From the NCBI GenBank assembly GCA_021432635.1, contig MU270077.1:1-64000 (forward strand): a stretch of DNA of 64,000 nucleotides. The letters run 5' to 3'. Under the pieces are notes generated by a model. It did no database searches and was not told the origin of the DNA. It saw only the letters and a program-made list of their open reading frames with translations. Numbering within the stretch: position 1 is the first letter of the stretch; each line of letters starts with the position of its first letter. Position numbers and translations under genes: made by a program. This document shows positions 24,274 through 35,716 of this stretch, in pieces. This DNA is from Thozetella sp. PMI_491. Taxonomy: Eukaryota; Ascomycota; Sordariomycetes; Chaetosphaeriales; Chaetosphaeriaceae.

Positions 24274-26542
24274 TTATCGCACAGGCAAGTGCCCGGCCCC
24301 TAAGCCTATAAGCTCGAACATAACCAGAATTAAATCTACAGACAGCCACCCGATACCTAGTAGAGAGAACCGCGTCAGCAGCTAAGAATAGTCGGGAGGG
24401 AGGGGGGGTAAGCTGTTTGTGCGGTATAGCTCCGCAAGTCAGAGAGGGTAGAGTGGACATTACCGGTATAAACAACCAACTTGGTTACCACCTCAACGTC
24501 GTATCTTACTCTCGGCTTGACGAGCTTCTCGAACATCTCCTTTTCCCCGAGCTCGTTCTGCTGCCCATTATCGTCCGCATTTGCCTTCTCGTCCCCGGGG
24601 TTACCGCCGGAAACTGTGCCTTGGCCCATCATCTGCTCGTACGAGGCGAGCCGGCTGCTCTGGACACCCGAAGCCTGAGAACACCGGCCTGCGTGGTCCT
24701 CAGATGCTACGGCATCCTCGGCCTCGGCCTCGGCCTTTTCCCTAAGCCCCACTAAGCTTGATTTGCTCCGGATGCTTGCCCCGTCACTACCCGCGCTCTC
24801 TCGTCGCCTGCGCTCTCTGTACGCTAATGTCTCGTATGCATCGGCGGCGCTTTGGGGGCCGATGCTCACGGACCTGCCGCGCCCCGGGCCCCGAATGCTG
24901 CGAACGAGCTTGGGCAGGTCGCTGACATTTGGCAACAGGTTGTCGTCACGCAAGCGTAGCGGGACGTTCTTGTACTCACTGGCCGGCATAAAAAAGCGCC
25001 TCGGCAGCGACAGCCCGTGGGTCTCGATGACACGGAAGAGGTGCGGAAGGAACTTAAGAAGAGCAGGTTTCATGATCTCGCGCCACAGAAAAACAACGAG
25101 GACGCCGAAAACAATCCTGCCGACAATGACCGGCCACCCCAGGGAAGACAGGTCAAAGACTGCGTCTGGGCCGTTGTAGATGTAGCTCCAGGAGCTGTGC
25201 CAGAAGCGCCAGGACCCGGCCTCTACCCCGATGACAACACCAGCGAATGCAACGCTGTCATCGAAACAGGGGCAGTCATCAGCAGGCTCTGGATGGATGC
25301 GCACAAGGACGATGATAAGGAGGGCGACGATGAGTGGGTAGCCCCATAAACTCGACTGCATCCAGTCTTCCAGTAGGGGCGCGTAGTAGAACTCGACCAA
25401 GGAGATGACAGCGCCGAGGAGCGACCCGAATATGACATCCAAGAAGCCATGCATGCCGCAGTATAGGCGGCCCACAACTATGGAAAGCGCGTAGCAGTAG
25501 GAAAGTGCCTCGAGAGCGAACGTGGTAGTCGCACTAAAGATGTTGCTTTCGCTACGGAGGAGGAGTATTGCGTAGACAGCCACCGAGACGGCGTTTGCCG
25601 AGTGCGTCGAAGGGAAACCGTACTCGAGTGCTACTGAACCTGACATGGTGATGCGGTGTAGAGGAGGCGAGAGGGGTCGCGGCAAGGAGCACATGTCCTT
25701 GATGAAGCCGCTGAAGAAGACTCCCTCAGCGAGGATGCGAACAAGTCTGAGGGGCAAACGCCGTCAGCTTTTGCATCTCCGCTCAGTGTAGGATGTGGTT
25801 CGGTTTCCCCAAGAGGATAGACCAAAGGAGGAGGCGAGATAGCAACTTGGTGGGGTTTCCTTACCCTTTGCCAAAGTCCTTGAAGTTGCACCAGAATAGA
25901 ATTGGCAGGCCGACCATGAAGAATGTGTGTGTCCCGAGATTGGCAGTGATGGCGAAGTAGCTATCGAGCGCAGGAGTGCGCATTTTAGACTGAAAGTAGG
26001 CAAGGTATGGGGTTTCCCATCGGACCAGGGGCAGTAGGTTCTGTCGCAAAGCATACCGCCATTTCGGGAGTGCTCGCTTGTCTGTCGCGCCCAGTCAGTT
26101 AGAATCGGCCGAGGTAAATGCTGCTTAGGCGGAAGGGAGGAGGCGCAATTGAGGAAGCAGTCAGAAGAGCAACCGGGCGGGGAGTGGGCAGTAGACAAAG
26201 GGCGTGAGGATGGGAAGTGATCCTCGAGGCGCTGTGATGGCGCGAAGATGATGCGAGGTTGGTCCCCCTCCTACTACCTGGCCACCCCCCCTCCTCCTCC
26301 TCTCTTATCGCCCTCTAGCCTAAGCCATCCTCCTCCTTTGCCAACGTCGAGAAGTGCGGTTGCAGGGATATACAGATACAGGCGGGCAGGAGAAACGTAC
26401 AATGACCAAGACTTTTCAGGCCAGCGTCGCCATTCTGGGCGTTGTTCGCGCCGCCCATGGACGAGGAGGACGTCGGCGGGGCAGAGATGGTGGGAGGTTT
26501 GAGCTCTGAGCCGTGGCTAGAGCCATGGTCGGGGTTACTCAT
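24274..26542 (-). CDS. LCB3: Sphingoid long-chain base-1-phosphate phosphatase
   Basis: Exons 26542-26401, 26081-25865, 25746-24464 and 24356-24274; introns are 319, 118 and 107 bases. The product is 574 aa. All three PAP2 motifs are present: KDMCSLPRP (136-144), FPSTH (164-168) and VVGRLYCGMHGFLD with catalytic His219 and Asp223. Several hydrophobic spans surround them, and the last exon encodes a final membrane segment (GIGWLSVDLILVMFELIG). This is the Lcb3/Ysr3 family of ER membrane enzymes that dephosphorylate sphingosine-type 1-phosphates and feed ceramide synthesis. The Ser/Glu-rich region before the last segment is a filamentous-fungal extension relative to the 409-aa yeast enzyme. The gene is divergent from the SDR gene at 27049. 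Confidence 0.92.
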
Positions 26543-27048
26543 GGAAAGGAGGTGTGTTTCGGCATCAATCCGGTCGTTCGTCGCAGCGGTCCGTCAATGG
26601 AAGCCTCCTCGTCGTCAGCGGTGAGGATGCTCCAGCCGATGCGACCAAAGGGTTCGTGGAGGAGAGGTAGGTCGAAAACCGGCGGCTGTCTGTTGCAAGA
26701 TCTCAGGGGGGCCGGGGCCGACCTACCTTAGTTAGCATGGCTTGGGCGGGCGGGCAGTGGGGCCGGTCCCTTGCCCCCGAACCCATGCCAGCCCAGACAG
26801 GAAGCCTAAGGTACCTAAGGTAGGTAGGCAAGGTACCTTCAGCTCAGGTGCGCCTAGCCTGAATTTTTTTGGAGAAGCGATTGGAAGGACAGCTACTTCG
26901 TACGCGTGTGTATACTGTATACTCTTTGGTAGATAGACACCTGCCGGAAGCTGTATTGTTTCGTGCGGTATTCGTCTTTTTACTACCTACAGCAGCCCAA
27001 GTTCGCCCAGAAATCCGTGTCCTGCTAGCCTGGGACTCCAGATTCCTC
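26543..27048. promoter_or_regulatory. Shared divergent promoter, LCB3-like and SDR genes
   Basis: About 500 bases separate two divergent start codons. A cluster of TACCTA/TAGGTA-type motifs lies at about 26720-26733 and 26805-26839, the latter with overlapping GGTACC palindromes. Confidence 0.6.
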
Positions 27049-28124
27049 ATGGCCACGTCGCTTGTCGGCAAGACCACACTCATCACCGGGGCCTACGGAG
27101 GCATTGGCTACGCCATCGCGAGTCGATTTGCCAGCGAAGGGTCCCGGCTAGTGCTTCTAGGAAGGGACGAGAACAAATTGAGACATGCGGCTGAGGGGTT
27201 AGCCAGGAAGCATGCAGGCGTGTTTGGGGACCAGGCTCGCGCCGCCATCCGCATTGTCGCCTGTGATGTGGCCAAGCCCGACGACTGGCAGAGGGCTATC
27301 TCCGGCAGCGTAAGTCCTTCCCTAGCTAGCCCGCGCGATGTCTCGTCGCAAAGGGAGCCCGTGAGGAACGCCAGCGTCTTGCTACTCTAGCACCACCCTT
27401 TTGGGGCTCTGGCAAGCTTGCCTGACTTTTTGTCTCCTTAGGGCGGGATCGACGTCATGGTCAATTGTGCTGGCGTCGCCCAGGAATCTCTCTTGGTCAA
27501 GACAGATGCAGATGCTGCTCACGAAATCCTGAGCACGAACCTTCTCGGTGCCGTATGGGGCTGCAAGATTGTCGGTAAGCAGATGGTCAGGGAAAAGAGA
27601 AGAGGTTGCATCATCAATATCTCGAGCTTGCTGGCCGTCAAGGGTGCTGCAGGCACCTCTGTCTACGCCGCTTCCAAGGCCGGCCTTCTAGGTAAGCTAA
27701 GGGCTGCCAAGGGCAGACGCCATCGACCCCTTCAACCCGCCCCAGAGGGGGCACACGGCTAAGCACCGCACTCTCTTTTGTTTTAGGCCTGACCACATCA
27801 CTCGTGAGCGAGCTTGGTCGATTTGGCATCCGAGTCAACGCCATTCTGCCGGGGTATATCGAGACAGCTATGGTCCATAGTACGTTTCCTTCCTCTCCTC
27901 GCTTTCCATTTGCCCAGTCCATTGCCCATGCCAACCCTGGAATCTACGGTGTATGCCGACACTAATATACACAAGACCTCACTGCTAGAGATGTGCGAAA
28001 TCGCATTCCCTCTGGGCGCTTTGGCACTGTCGACGAAGTGGCCGATGCTGCCGCGTTTCTCGCCAAAAACGAATACGCGAACAACTGCATGCTCAATCTT
28101 GATGGGGGGTTAAGCGCCACTTAG
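27049..28124 (+). CDS. FabG/OAR1-type 3-oxoacyl-ACP reductase (SDR family)
   Basis: Exons 27049-27309, 27442-27691, 27787-27879 and 27976-28124; introns are 132, 95 and 96 bases. The product is 250 aa, the usual size for a classical SDR. It has the cofactor motif TGAYGGIG (13-20), NCAG (95-98), catalytic Ser near 148-149, and YAASK with Tyr162 and Lys166, then LPGYIETAM. The end NNCMLNLDGGLSAT fits FabG proteins. The best fit is the reductase of mitochondrial type II fatty acid synthesis (Oar1/CBR4), but SDRs are diverse and the substrate is inferred. The frame is open upstream of 27049, but that part looks like leader. The stop lies 43 bases from the stop of UBA2. Confidence 0.85.
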
Positions 28125-28167
28125 GCTGCTGCTCCGGCGGCGGCTGCTGACAAGCCGAACAGCTGGT

Positions 28168-30589
28168 TCAATCATCATCAATAACGATAGCACCGGACGA
28201 AGCATTGTCGACGAGGACAACAACATCATCATCATCCCCCGGATTGGCCGTGGTTGCCTTGGTCCTCTTGGCACTCGAGCCTTCCTCTGCAGCCTCTGAT
28301 CGACGGCGCTTGGAAGATGTGCCTCCGTCCTGGCCATTGCCATGGGAACCCGTGCCGTTCTCATGGGTACCATTGGAGTGTACCGGAAGAGACTTCTTGG
28401 GCTTGCGCGGAATTTTGATATCTCCTGGCGAGGCTCCTTTGACTGGCTTGTCTAGCTCCTTCCTGTACAGTAACATCAGCACACTGGTGAAGGGATATGA
28501 TGTACCGCGGGTCACGTACGCTGCCCGGATGTTAAGGACGACATTGACATAAGGCTCCTCGTCATCCTCGTCCGTGATAGTGAGGAATGAATCCTGTTTA
28601 ATGCCTGGTTGGGGAAGAAGGGGACGTCAGTATGCTAGGTTGAGATTATGACGCATGCAACATATCGATGGGTGCTTACCCAGCTCGCTGAGCTTCTTTC
28701 CAAGGTTGTCGGTCTCGTCGGGATCATATAGAATTCCGACATCGCTGCTCACCGAGATCTCTTTCTGGCCATATCCGAGCTCGAGCTTCAAAAAATCACC
28801 GACAAGGTCATTCAAAGTCGCTCGCTCTAAGTCTACATATGCGCTCGTCCGGAATACGCCACAGACTGGGCAGTCGGGATTAGGTTCACGAGACCTGTCC
28901 GGCGCAAGGAGCCGAGCGGGCCGGAACGGAGTGAGGATAACCTGCATATATACCATTAACGGGACAGGGCCACGGGTTGTGAGCAATAGGGGTGAGCATC
29001 TACCTCCTTAGTTCGATCATACTCGCCCTTGAGCACCTTGAAAGACTCCAGAACGCACAGCCCGGCGACGATCGCATTAGTCGTCGCTATGGCGGGGATG
29101 ATATTGCCAGCCATCTGCTTAATGTCGAATTTGGATTTCCGGCCAATGCCGAAGAGGGTTGATCGTATGTTGGCGCTCGCGGCAACAAAGTCAAGGGTAT
29201 CTTCGTCGTCCTTGTCAAACGTAATGATGGAATCACTCCCATCCGAGCTTTTCGCCTTCTTCACCTCGAGGACTCGTCTGCTAAGCCGGTCAAGGCTGTC
29301 GTTGAAAACCAGCATATTTTCTTCCAGGGTCCAGACCTTTTGGCCGTCCGCCAGGGCGGCGTCCCTGGTTACGCCCGCGTCGGAAGCCCGGGCTATGAGA
29401 GTGTCGTAGTCGAGCGGCTCTGGGGGGGCTCGCGACTTCCACATGTCTTCCATCGAGCGCAAGCGATCAATATCCGTCTTGAACACTTTGTCGAAGAGCA
29501 TCCTAGAAAATTCTGGGGTTCCGACCGACTGCCGAATCTTTCTCAGCGCCTCCGACTCCTTCTTGAGCTCCTCGATCTCAGCTGCATTATCCCCGTCGGC
29601 AGAGTGATCGAAGGCCGACTCATCTTCACTGGTGCCGAATATCTCATTGAGCAGATAGCTCTTGCCCCAGACAATGCAGTGGATCGGCTGGCTTGGAGTG
29701 CTGCGGATTGTGCACACAGGGAAGGACTTTGGGGCATCCTTGGGCGTACAATCGTAGCAGGCAGTCACGCCCTTTTTGATGACCTGAACCTGCCCATTGA
29801 ATCCGGTGGTTCCACTCTCAATTAGGGGGACGTCGGCCGTCAGGCACATCTTGTTGACATGGCGCCTCGCTTCGACATTGTCGAGGGCGTTAAAGACTAC
29901 CTTGAAGCTGCCAAACCACTCGACCCCAAACTCCGAGTCTTTGATGTTAGCATGATGCGCTAGGATCTTGACGCCAGGGTTGAATTTGTGAGCTGCCTCC
30001 TTCGCGACCTAGGTCTCTTGTTAGCCCTGTCGTTGTCGTCGTCATGGGGCCGGCCCGGCATACCAGCGCTTTCGGCTTCTTAATGTGCTCATGGCGAAAG
30101 AGAAACTGGCGGTTGAGGTTGCTGAGGTCGATCGTATCGAGGTCTACAATGTGGATTTCGGCGAAGCCGGCGAGGACAAGGTTCTTGAGTAGCTCGCAGC
30201 CGATACCACCGGCGCCAACCATGAGGACTCGGGCCTGTGAAGTCGCGGTCATCGTTAGAAGGGATTTTTACTCATGAGTCTTGTAGAGCAGCTTGTTCTC
30301 GGGTAGAATGATCTGGGAAGACGGAGGAGGAAGCGCGGCGGGGGAGGGGTGGTCGGAGGCACTGCGCGGTCGCGTGGGAGGTACGTAGATTGGCTCGTGA
30401 GAGGTGCAAATGCGCGCGCAGAGCTGTAGGAATATGATATCGACAGGCTTGGGGGCGGCAAAAAGGTGCAACGCTGCCCCCTTGGGGTCAAAGGAAACCA
30501 AAGACACGTACTTGTTTGATGCGGGCATTCAATGCGGGGCCAAAGGAGAGCGCATTGAAGCTATCGCGGGTGAGGCCGGGCAGCGGCAT
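28168..30589 (-). CDS. UBA2: SUMO-activating enzyme subunit 2 (E1)
   Basis: Exons 30589-30512, 30234-30064, 30008-29004, 28941-28680, 28604-28520 and 28462-28168; introns are 277, 55, 62, 75 and 57 bases. The product is 631 aa, close to yeast Uba2 (636). It carries the adenylation motif GAGGIGCE across the first junction, the catalytic cysteine in [10 protein letters not shown] (Cys182), and zinc ligands CYDC (167-170) and CPVC. A ubiquitin-fold region and a basic C-terminal tail with a nuclear-localisation-like KRRR follow. The tail ends in an acidic hydrophobic segment ([11 protein letters not shown]) resembling a SUMO-interacting motif. With Aos1 it activates SUMO and passes it to Ubc9. 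A second ATG at 30652 would add 21 residues. Confidence 0.95.
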
Positions 30590-31817
30590 GGAATTGGCTG
30601 CGGGCAGTTGAGCTGCCAGTGGCAGAAGGGGGATGCCTGCCTGTGCATCCATAGGTGCGCCTCCGTTCCGCAGAATTTTAGCATCCAGAAAAGACAGGCT
30701 AGGTTGATGATGTGCTGCGCAGTAGCCGGGGGGCAGTTGTTGGTTTTTGATGGAGGTGAAGTTTGATACCGACGAGGTTGCGGCAGCCTTGATGAGTTGG
30801 AGTGGAGAGGGTAGCGCGCAGCTGTCTGTGTAGTAGGTAGGTAAGGTACCTACTTGCGTGCTGGCTAGCAGCGTACGGAGTATGTACTCCATACGCCACG
30901 CCTGGTGACGTGAGAGGCCCGGGCTTGAGTGGCTTGAGGGAGCTCTCCGACAAAAAAAAAGAAAACGAGAGTAGGTCGCTTGCAGCAAGGCACTTGAAAT
31001 ATGTGTTGAGGTACCTAGTACCTAAGGTACCATTCACCACTCTGTATATTTGTTAGCCTGGTACGAGACAGAGGCCTGTCACACTTGAGGGCCGGGAAGC
31101 CAGTAAACGGCTCTGTAGAGTTGTTGGGCCTTTTCCTCCCTTATAATGGCTATTTTTTTTTGGGTGTTTGGCCTTTGGCTCGTTGCTTAACTGTAGACTT
31201 GCTTCCTCTCTCCAAGTTTTCATATGGATGGGAATAGCAGTGCGAGAGCAGTGTCCATTTAATTCCCACGCTAACAAACAAACAGGGGCAGCATTGTACC
31301 TTATACATGTCCTGGTACCTGAGGCATCCAGCCGCACTAACCCGCCGCTGACTAAGGCGGACCGTTTGCGAGTCGCCAGAAGTCGCACAACCGGTTGCGT
31401 GCGAGGTATGAACGGAGCAGGGGCTACTGTAATTTACCTACATATGTAGCATCCCGATAAGATTGGCCATATCCCGCATGGAGCAGGAAAGTTGAAAGTG
31501 AACTACAGACACCTGAAGGCGCAAGCTGACGATCCGAGAGCAACCCTTTGGTGGTACGCTGGAGAGTCTGCTAGCTAGAGGGAGAAGGGTACCAACTCGT
31601 TGCACACGCTCAAGCCATCACCAATCGGTTGGAGTGAGGTTGGTTGGCATAGGCGCCAAACGGCACGGGCACCCGTCTACCTGGGTATCTTTCCAGCTAG
31701 GCGAGGGAACTATTTTGTGGTCAGGAACAAGTTGAAAGGCCCACTTGCAGGGTTGATCCTGCTGCAGGCGCTCTCTGCCTCGTCTAATAAGACCAACTCT
31801 CCTTCACAGAACCTACG
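30590..31817. promoter_or_regulatory. Shared divergent promoter, UBA2 and queuosine-salvage genes
   Basis: 1.2 kb between divergent starts. TACCTA/TAGGTA motifs occur at 30834-30853 and 31010-31031, with GGTACC cores. A/T runs at 30952-30960 and 31150-31158 are the only other features. No gene is seen. Confidence 0.55.
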
Positions 31818-33273
31818 ATGTCGGACGACGAGGCCGACCCGGAGCTCCTGGCTCTGCTCCGGCAACACCTCCAAGGGCGACTTAACCTGAACGAAGATCC
31901 TGAGACTGGGGTGCTAGGGGATGCCGAATACGTCTACGACAACTCGATCGACGTTGCTTTGGACATGAGATCTACTAAGAACGCGGCGGCTGCCATCGCT
32001 TCGCGGATGCAGCAGAAGAGCTATTCGACATCCATGTGGTCCGAGCACGAGCTGCATCCCAGTACCAAGGACAGAGGCACCGTCGCCTTCATTTTCACAA
32101 TGGACCTCCTCAACTTCTCTTTTTGGTCCCAGCGGCCCGCAGAGCAGCGCTTTGCCGTTTCGTACCGCGACAAGCAGTGGACTGGGTACTGGAGCCTGGT
32201 GGCAGCCCTACAGCGCGCCTTGGACGAAGGTAAGGCGGCGCTTACCCCCCCCCCCCCCCCCNNNNNNNNNNNNNNNNNNNNNNNNNNNNNNNNNNNNNNN
32301 NNNNNNNNNNNNNNNNNNNNNNNNNNNNNNNNNNNNNNNNNNNNNNNNNNNNNNNNNNNNNNNNNNGGAAGCCATTATTCCGTCGATGAGTAGCCGGCCG
32401 TTTACTGAACAATATCCAAGGAGTCCCCATCACAGACCCCCATTTCTGGCAAGACGAGGAAGAATGTACGCTAGCTTCCCTGAAACAGGTCTTCCGCTCC
32501 TGCACCGACGAAGAGATGCCATTGCTAGAGGAGCGGCTTTCCTGCCTGCGGGAGGCTGGACATGTCCTCTACCAAGTATGCCCTCCAGCGCTCACCGGGC
32601 ACCAAGCCATGTACCTCTCTCCCGTACCTAACTTAGCAGCAGAAGTACCAGTGCGATCCCGCAAATCTCATATCAGCAGCCGACGGGTCTGCCGCCGCTC
32701 TCGTAAACCTGTTGGCCCGCGACTTCACATCTTTTCGTGACGAGCATTTGTTCAATGGCCGCCGGAAGCCAGTTCGCCTCCTCAAGCGAGCCCAGATATT
32801 TGTTGCTGACATCTGGGGCTGCTTTGAGGGACAGTCCTACGGTGAATTCCGCGATATTGACAAGATAACCATGTTCGCCGACTACCGCGTGCCTCAGATG
32901 CTCCACACGATGGGCTGCATTTCCTTCGCCCCCGCCCTAGACGCAGCCATCCGGAGCAAGCAGACTCTCGAGAGCGGAGGGAGCTGGGAGCTTCAGCTCC
33001 GAGGTCAGTCATCCTCCTGGCCGTAACTGCATATGCGGAGGGTTCACCGTTGGCCCACACTTGCCGAGGATGTTAAAAGCTGATGCCAATCTCCCCACAG
33101 GTTGTAGTATCTGGTGCGTCGAGTTGATCAGGAGAGAGATCAAGAAGCAGCAGCCCGAAGCTAAGGTCAACGCGATCTTGATTGATTTTTTCCTGTATGA
33201 CTCCATGAAAGAGATCGAGGCTAGCGGGCAAGAGGGCATCCCACATCATCGAACGAGGAGCATCTGGTACTAA
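31818..33273 (+). CDS. Queuosine 5'-phosphate N-glycosylase/hydrolase (DUF2419 family)
   Basis: Exons 31818-32229, 32421-32575, 32643-33003 and 33101-33273. The product is 366 aa. Family landmarks are ALDMRSTKNAAAAIASRM, FTMDLLNFSFWS, GVPITDPHFWQDEEE and FADYRVPQMLHTMGCI, then SIWCVELIRREI. The family (C9orf64/QNG1, Duf2419) releases queuine from queuosine nucleotides so that it can be inserted into tRNA. The first intron contains a 105-base assembly gap but its two splice sites are outside the gap, so the coding sequence appears complete. The third exon has three in-frame acceptors in tandem (AG at 32636, 32639, 32642), giving 0, 1 or 2 extra Gln; I used the last. Confidence 0.9.
32245..32366. 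other. Poly-C run and assembly gap inside an intron
   Basis: A 17-base C run (32245-32261) leads directly into 105 N (32262-32366). The gap lies wholly within the first intron of the queuosine-salvage gene. The true gap length is unknown; sequencing probably failed in the C run. Confidence 0.95.
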
Positions 33274-33510
33274 GGGGAATAGTCTCTGAATGATTCTTGC
33301 TAGGCTCTTCAGCCTACCTCAGAGAAATCGAAAACGGTGGGTACAGGGAATATCTGGCGGCTAGCCCGCCCAAGGCGTTTCCTTGGCTTCCGAGGAACCA
33401 TCTCAGCCCGTCTTTGTAGTCAACCCCGAACATGTAACGCCACACCCAACGCCAGGAGACCTTAGATAGCCCAATCCCACCAGCCGGAAATACCTCCTGT
33501 TCAATTATCC

Positions 33511-34151
33511 CTACGCGGCTCCGGTAGCGGTGGAATTCATGAGATCATCGATATAGGCGGCCTGGTTGGAACCCTTTGCCTTTGCGTCCTCCTTGAGGAG
33601 AACTGCAAGCACCTCGAGCGGGGGGTTAAGGCCGAGTCGCTGGGCTCGATGCCAGCGCTTGGTGCGGTCGATGCCGATGCACGGCTAAAAGGGAACGTTA
33701 GTTTGCCATTTTCGCTGTGGGCGTGGGCGGTGTAGCTTACACCGTACTGTGAGCTGACATCGAAGTACCTCAGCACCTTCTCCCCCGTGGTGAGGCCTTC
33801 CTGATGGACCCGCACGGCTACGCGCTCGGACTCGACCCCCTTCCAGTAGCTCTCGACAGCTGCGTCGTTGATCTTCTCTGCCTCCAGCTCCGGCCCGGAC
33901 TTGTCCACCTCCTTCTTGGTGGCTTGGGCCGTTCCTTCCTCTTCGAGCTGGAGGGCACTGGAATCATCGACGAACTCTTGGAGCTGAGCCGAGCTCGGCT
34001 TTTCCTTCACGCTCGTATCGGATGGTGGTGATAAGACTGTGTCCTTTGCCGATTTCGCAACATTCTTGGTCACTCTGTGGTTAAAGCTGAGGGTGGACTG
34101 CTTGGAGGCGGGGCCGCCAGACTGGCGGCTAGATTTGCGAGTAGTGGGCAT
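33511..34151 (-). CDS. DNA polymerase delta small subunit (POLD4/Cdm1)
   Basis: Exons 34151-33741 and 33684-33511 with a 56-base intron. The product is 194 aa. The conserved C-terminal core reads RYFDVSSQYGPCIGIDRTKR then RWHRAQRLGLNPP, closely matching the human p12 and fission yeast Cdm1 core. The junction falls inside this core and restores it exactly. The N-terminus holds KQSTLSF, which resembles the PCNA-interacting box of p12-type subunits, in a basic Ser-rich tail. The middle is acidic and probably disordered. The start is the ATG preceding TTRKSS; the frame is open further upstream but that part reads as leader. The subunit stabilises polymerase delta. It converges with the queuosine gene 237 bases away. 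Confidence 0.92.
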
Positions 34152-34494
34152 CGTGCCGCAATCCCAACGTCCGACGATGGTTCGATCTATGTGTTTAGGA
34201 AGATAGCATTGGCGGCCAAAAGGGCGCAGTGCGAGAATGTAGCCACTGGGTTGTGTTGCGGGCTTTGGAGTACAAAATACCGATGGTGGTGGTGGGCTGG
34301 CTAGATTGAGGTAGCGCATTTGACGTTCCAAGATAAGGTTTGCTGGCGGGGCAACGGGCGTAGACACCAATGCCACACGAACTCATGTGACTCAGCCCGA
34401 ACCCTCATCAAGGTGCCTCGACTACACTAAATGGAGGATGCTAGGAAGCTTCAAAACCTGTCGTACTACGACCTTTAGGACTCGACTTCATTTC

Positions 34495-35716
34495 TTAAGC
34501 TCCAGTGGCCTCGCGGTAGAAGGTGATGCTCCGGCTTGCCCCGGCGGCGCAAAACATCTCACCTCTGCCCGAGGCTTGGCCCAGCACTCGGTCCATCTTA
34601 GGCAACCAGCGCACGCTCCACAGAGCTTGGTCGGTTTCGCTATGTGTGGCGACGCACACGCCACGAGCCACATCCCATACTTTCACCTTTCCGTCTAAGG
34701 AGCCACTTAGGAGGTACTCGCCGGTTTCGCTCCAGTCGATCGACATGATCCACGGGCTACTGGCGTGAGTAGCCGCAAGGCTTGTGGTGTGTTGACCATG
34801 CTCCATCTCATAGATTGCGATAATGCCGGCATCACCGGCAGCGGCCAGAAACTTGCAGCCAGGGGAAAATGCAACGGCACGGACTGGTTTGGCGAGGCCT
34901 GCGACGGGCGCATCAGCAAGCAGCGAGAATGGCAGCCGGCAAAATCACACCTACCGGATAGCGAGTACACCAGTCTCCCTGCGTCGTTATTGAATACGTA
35001 GACGGAGCCGTTCTGATGCCCACTGGCTGTCAGCTTCCCATCTCGACTTAGGTCGACGGCCATAGCGAAGCTATCGCCTGCATTGCTGCTGCCAGTCTCG
35101 TAGGTCTGGATCACGTCACGGGTTGCTAAGTCCCACACGTGTATCTTCCCATCGTGTGTCGTACCCGCAAGGTATTGCTCGTCAGCGCTGAGGGCAATCG
35201 CCCAGACCACCCCTTTGACAGCAGGTATCTCCCCTCGTTCCTCCCATCCATCCGACCCTTCGCACGACCAAATCTTGATCTCCCCCCCAAACCCAGCTGT
35301 GGCAGCTACTTTGCCGGCACCACCACGCGAGGTACAAAGATGATGAATGCCTAACTTGTGGGCGCCTTTGATCGTCTGTATCTCCGGGAAGGTGGACTCT
35401 GCGGTGCTATGGATATGAAGGGACGAGGAACCGCCGGCAGAAAGGAGTGAGGTTGGAGTTGCCGCAAGCGCGAAGATATCGCTTATGTGTGCTGCCATGG
35501 AACGATTCGATTAGCGTACGATCCGCTATGGAGACAGAAAATGCCAAGGCGAAGAGAGAAGAGAAACATCGGCCTAAGCAAAGGGTAGATCGAATCTTGT
35601 TGGGAAGGTGGAAGGGGTTACCATTGTCCACGGTGTGCGTGGTAAGGTATTGTTTCGACTGTCGCTCTATTAGCAATAGCCCCTCGTGGTCAACGAAGGA
35701 TGAGGGCTCGTACCAT
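34495..35716 (-). CDS. SKI8: WD40 protein Ski8/Rec14 of the Ski complex
   Basis: Proposed exons are 35716-35714 (the ATG alone), 35658-35622, 35491-34955 and 34898-34495; introns are 55, 130 and 56 bases. The product is 326 aa. It begins M-SKQYLTTHTVDNAHISDIF, the expected Ski8 start, then WD repeats follow (GGEIKIW, DGKIHVWDLA, NGSVYVFN, DGKVKVWDVA). Ski8 scaffolds the Ski2-Ski3 helicase for 3'-5' cytoplasmic mRNA decay, and in some fungi also acts in meiotic recombination. If the first intron is retained, an in-frame ATG upstream would give an N-terminal extension starting MDRPSWYEPS. The junction with AHISDIF is firm; the start-codon exon is inferred from a good GT, a GCTAAT branch site and an AG. 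Confidence 0.88.

Noticed and set aside
32246-32393. Protein sequence running through the N gap
   Set aside because: It lies in an intron; the coding exons end at 32229 and resume at 32421.
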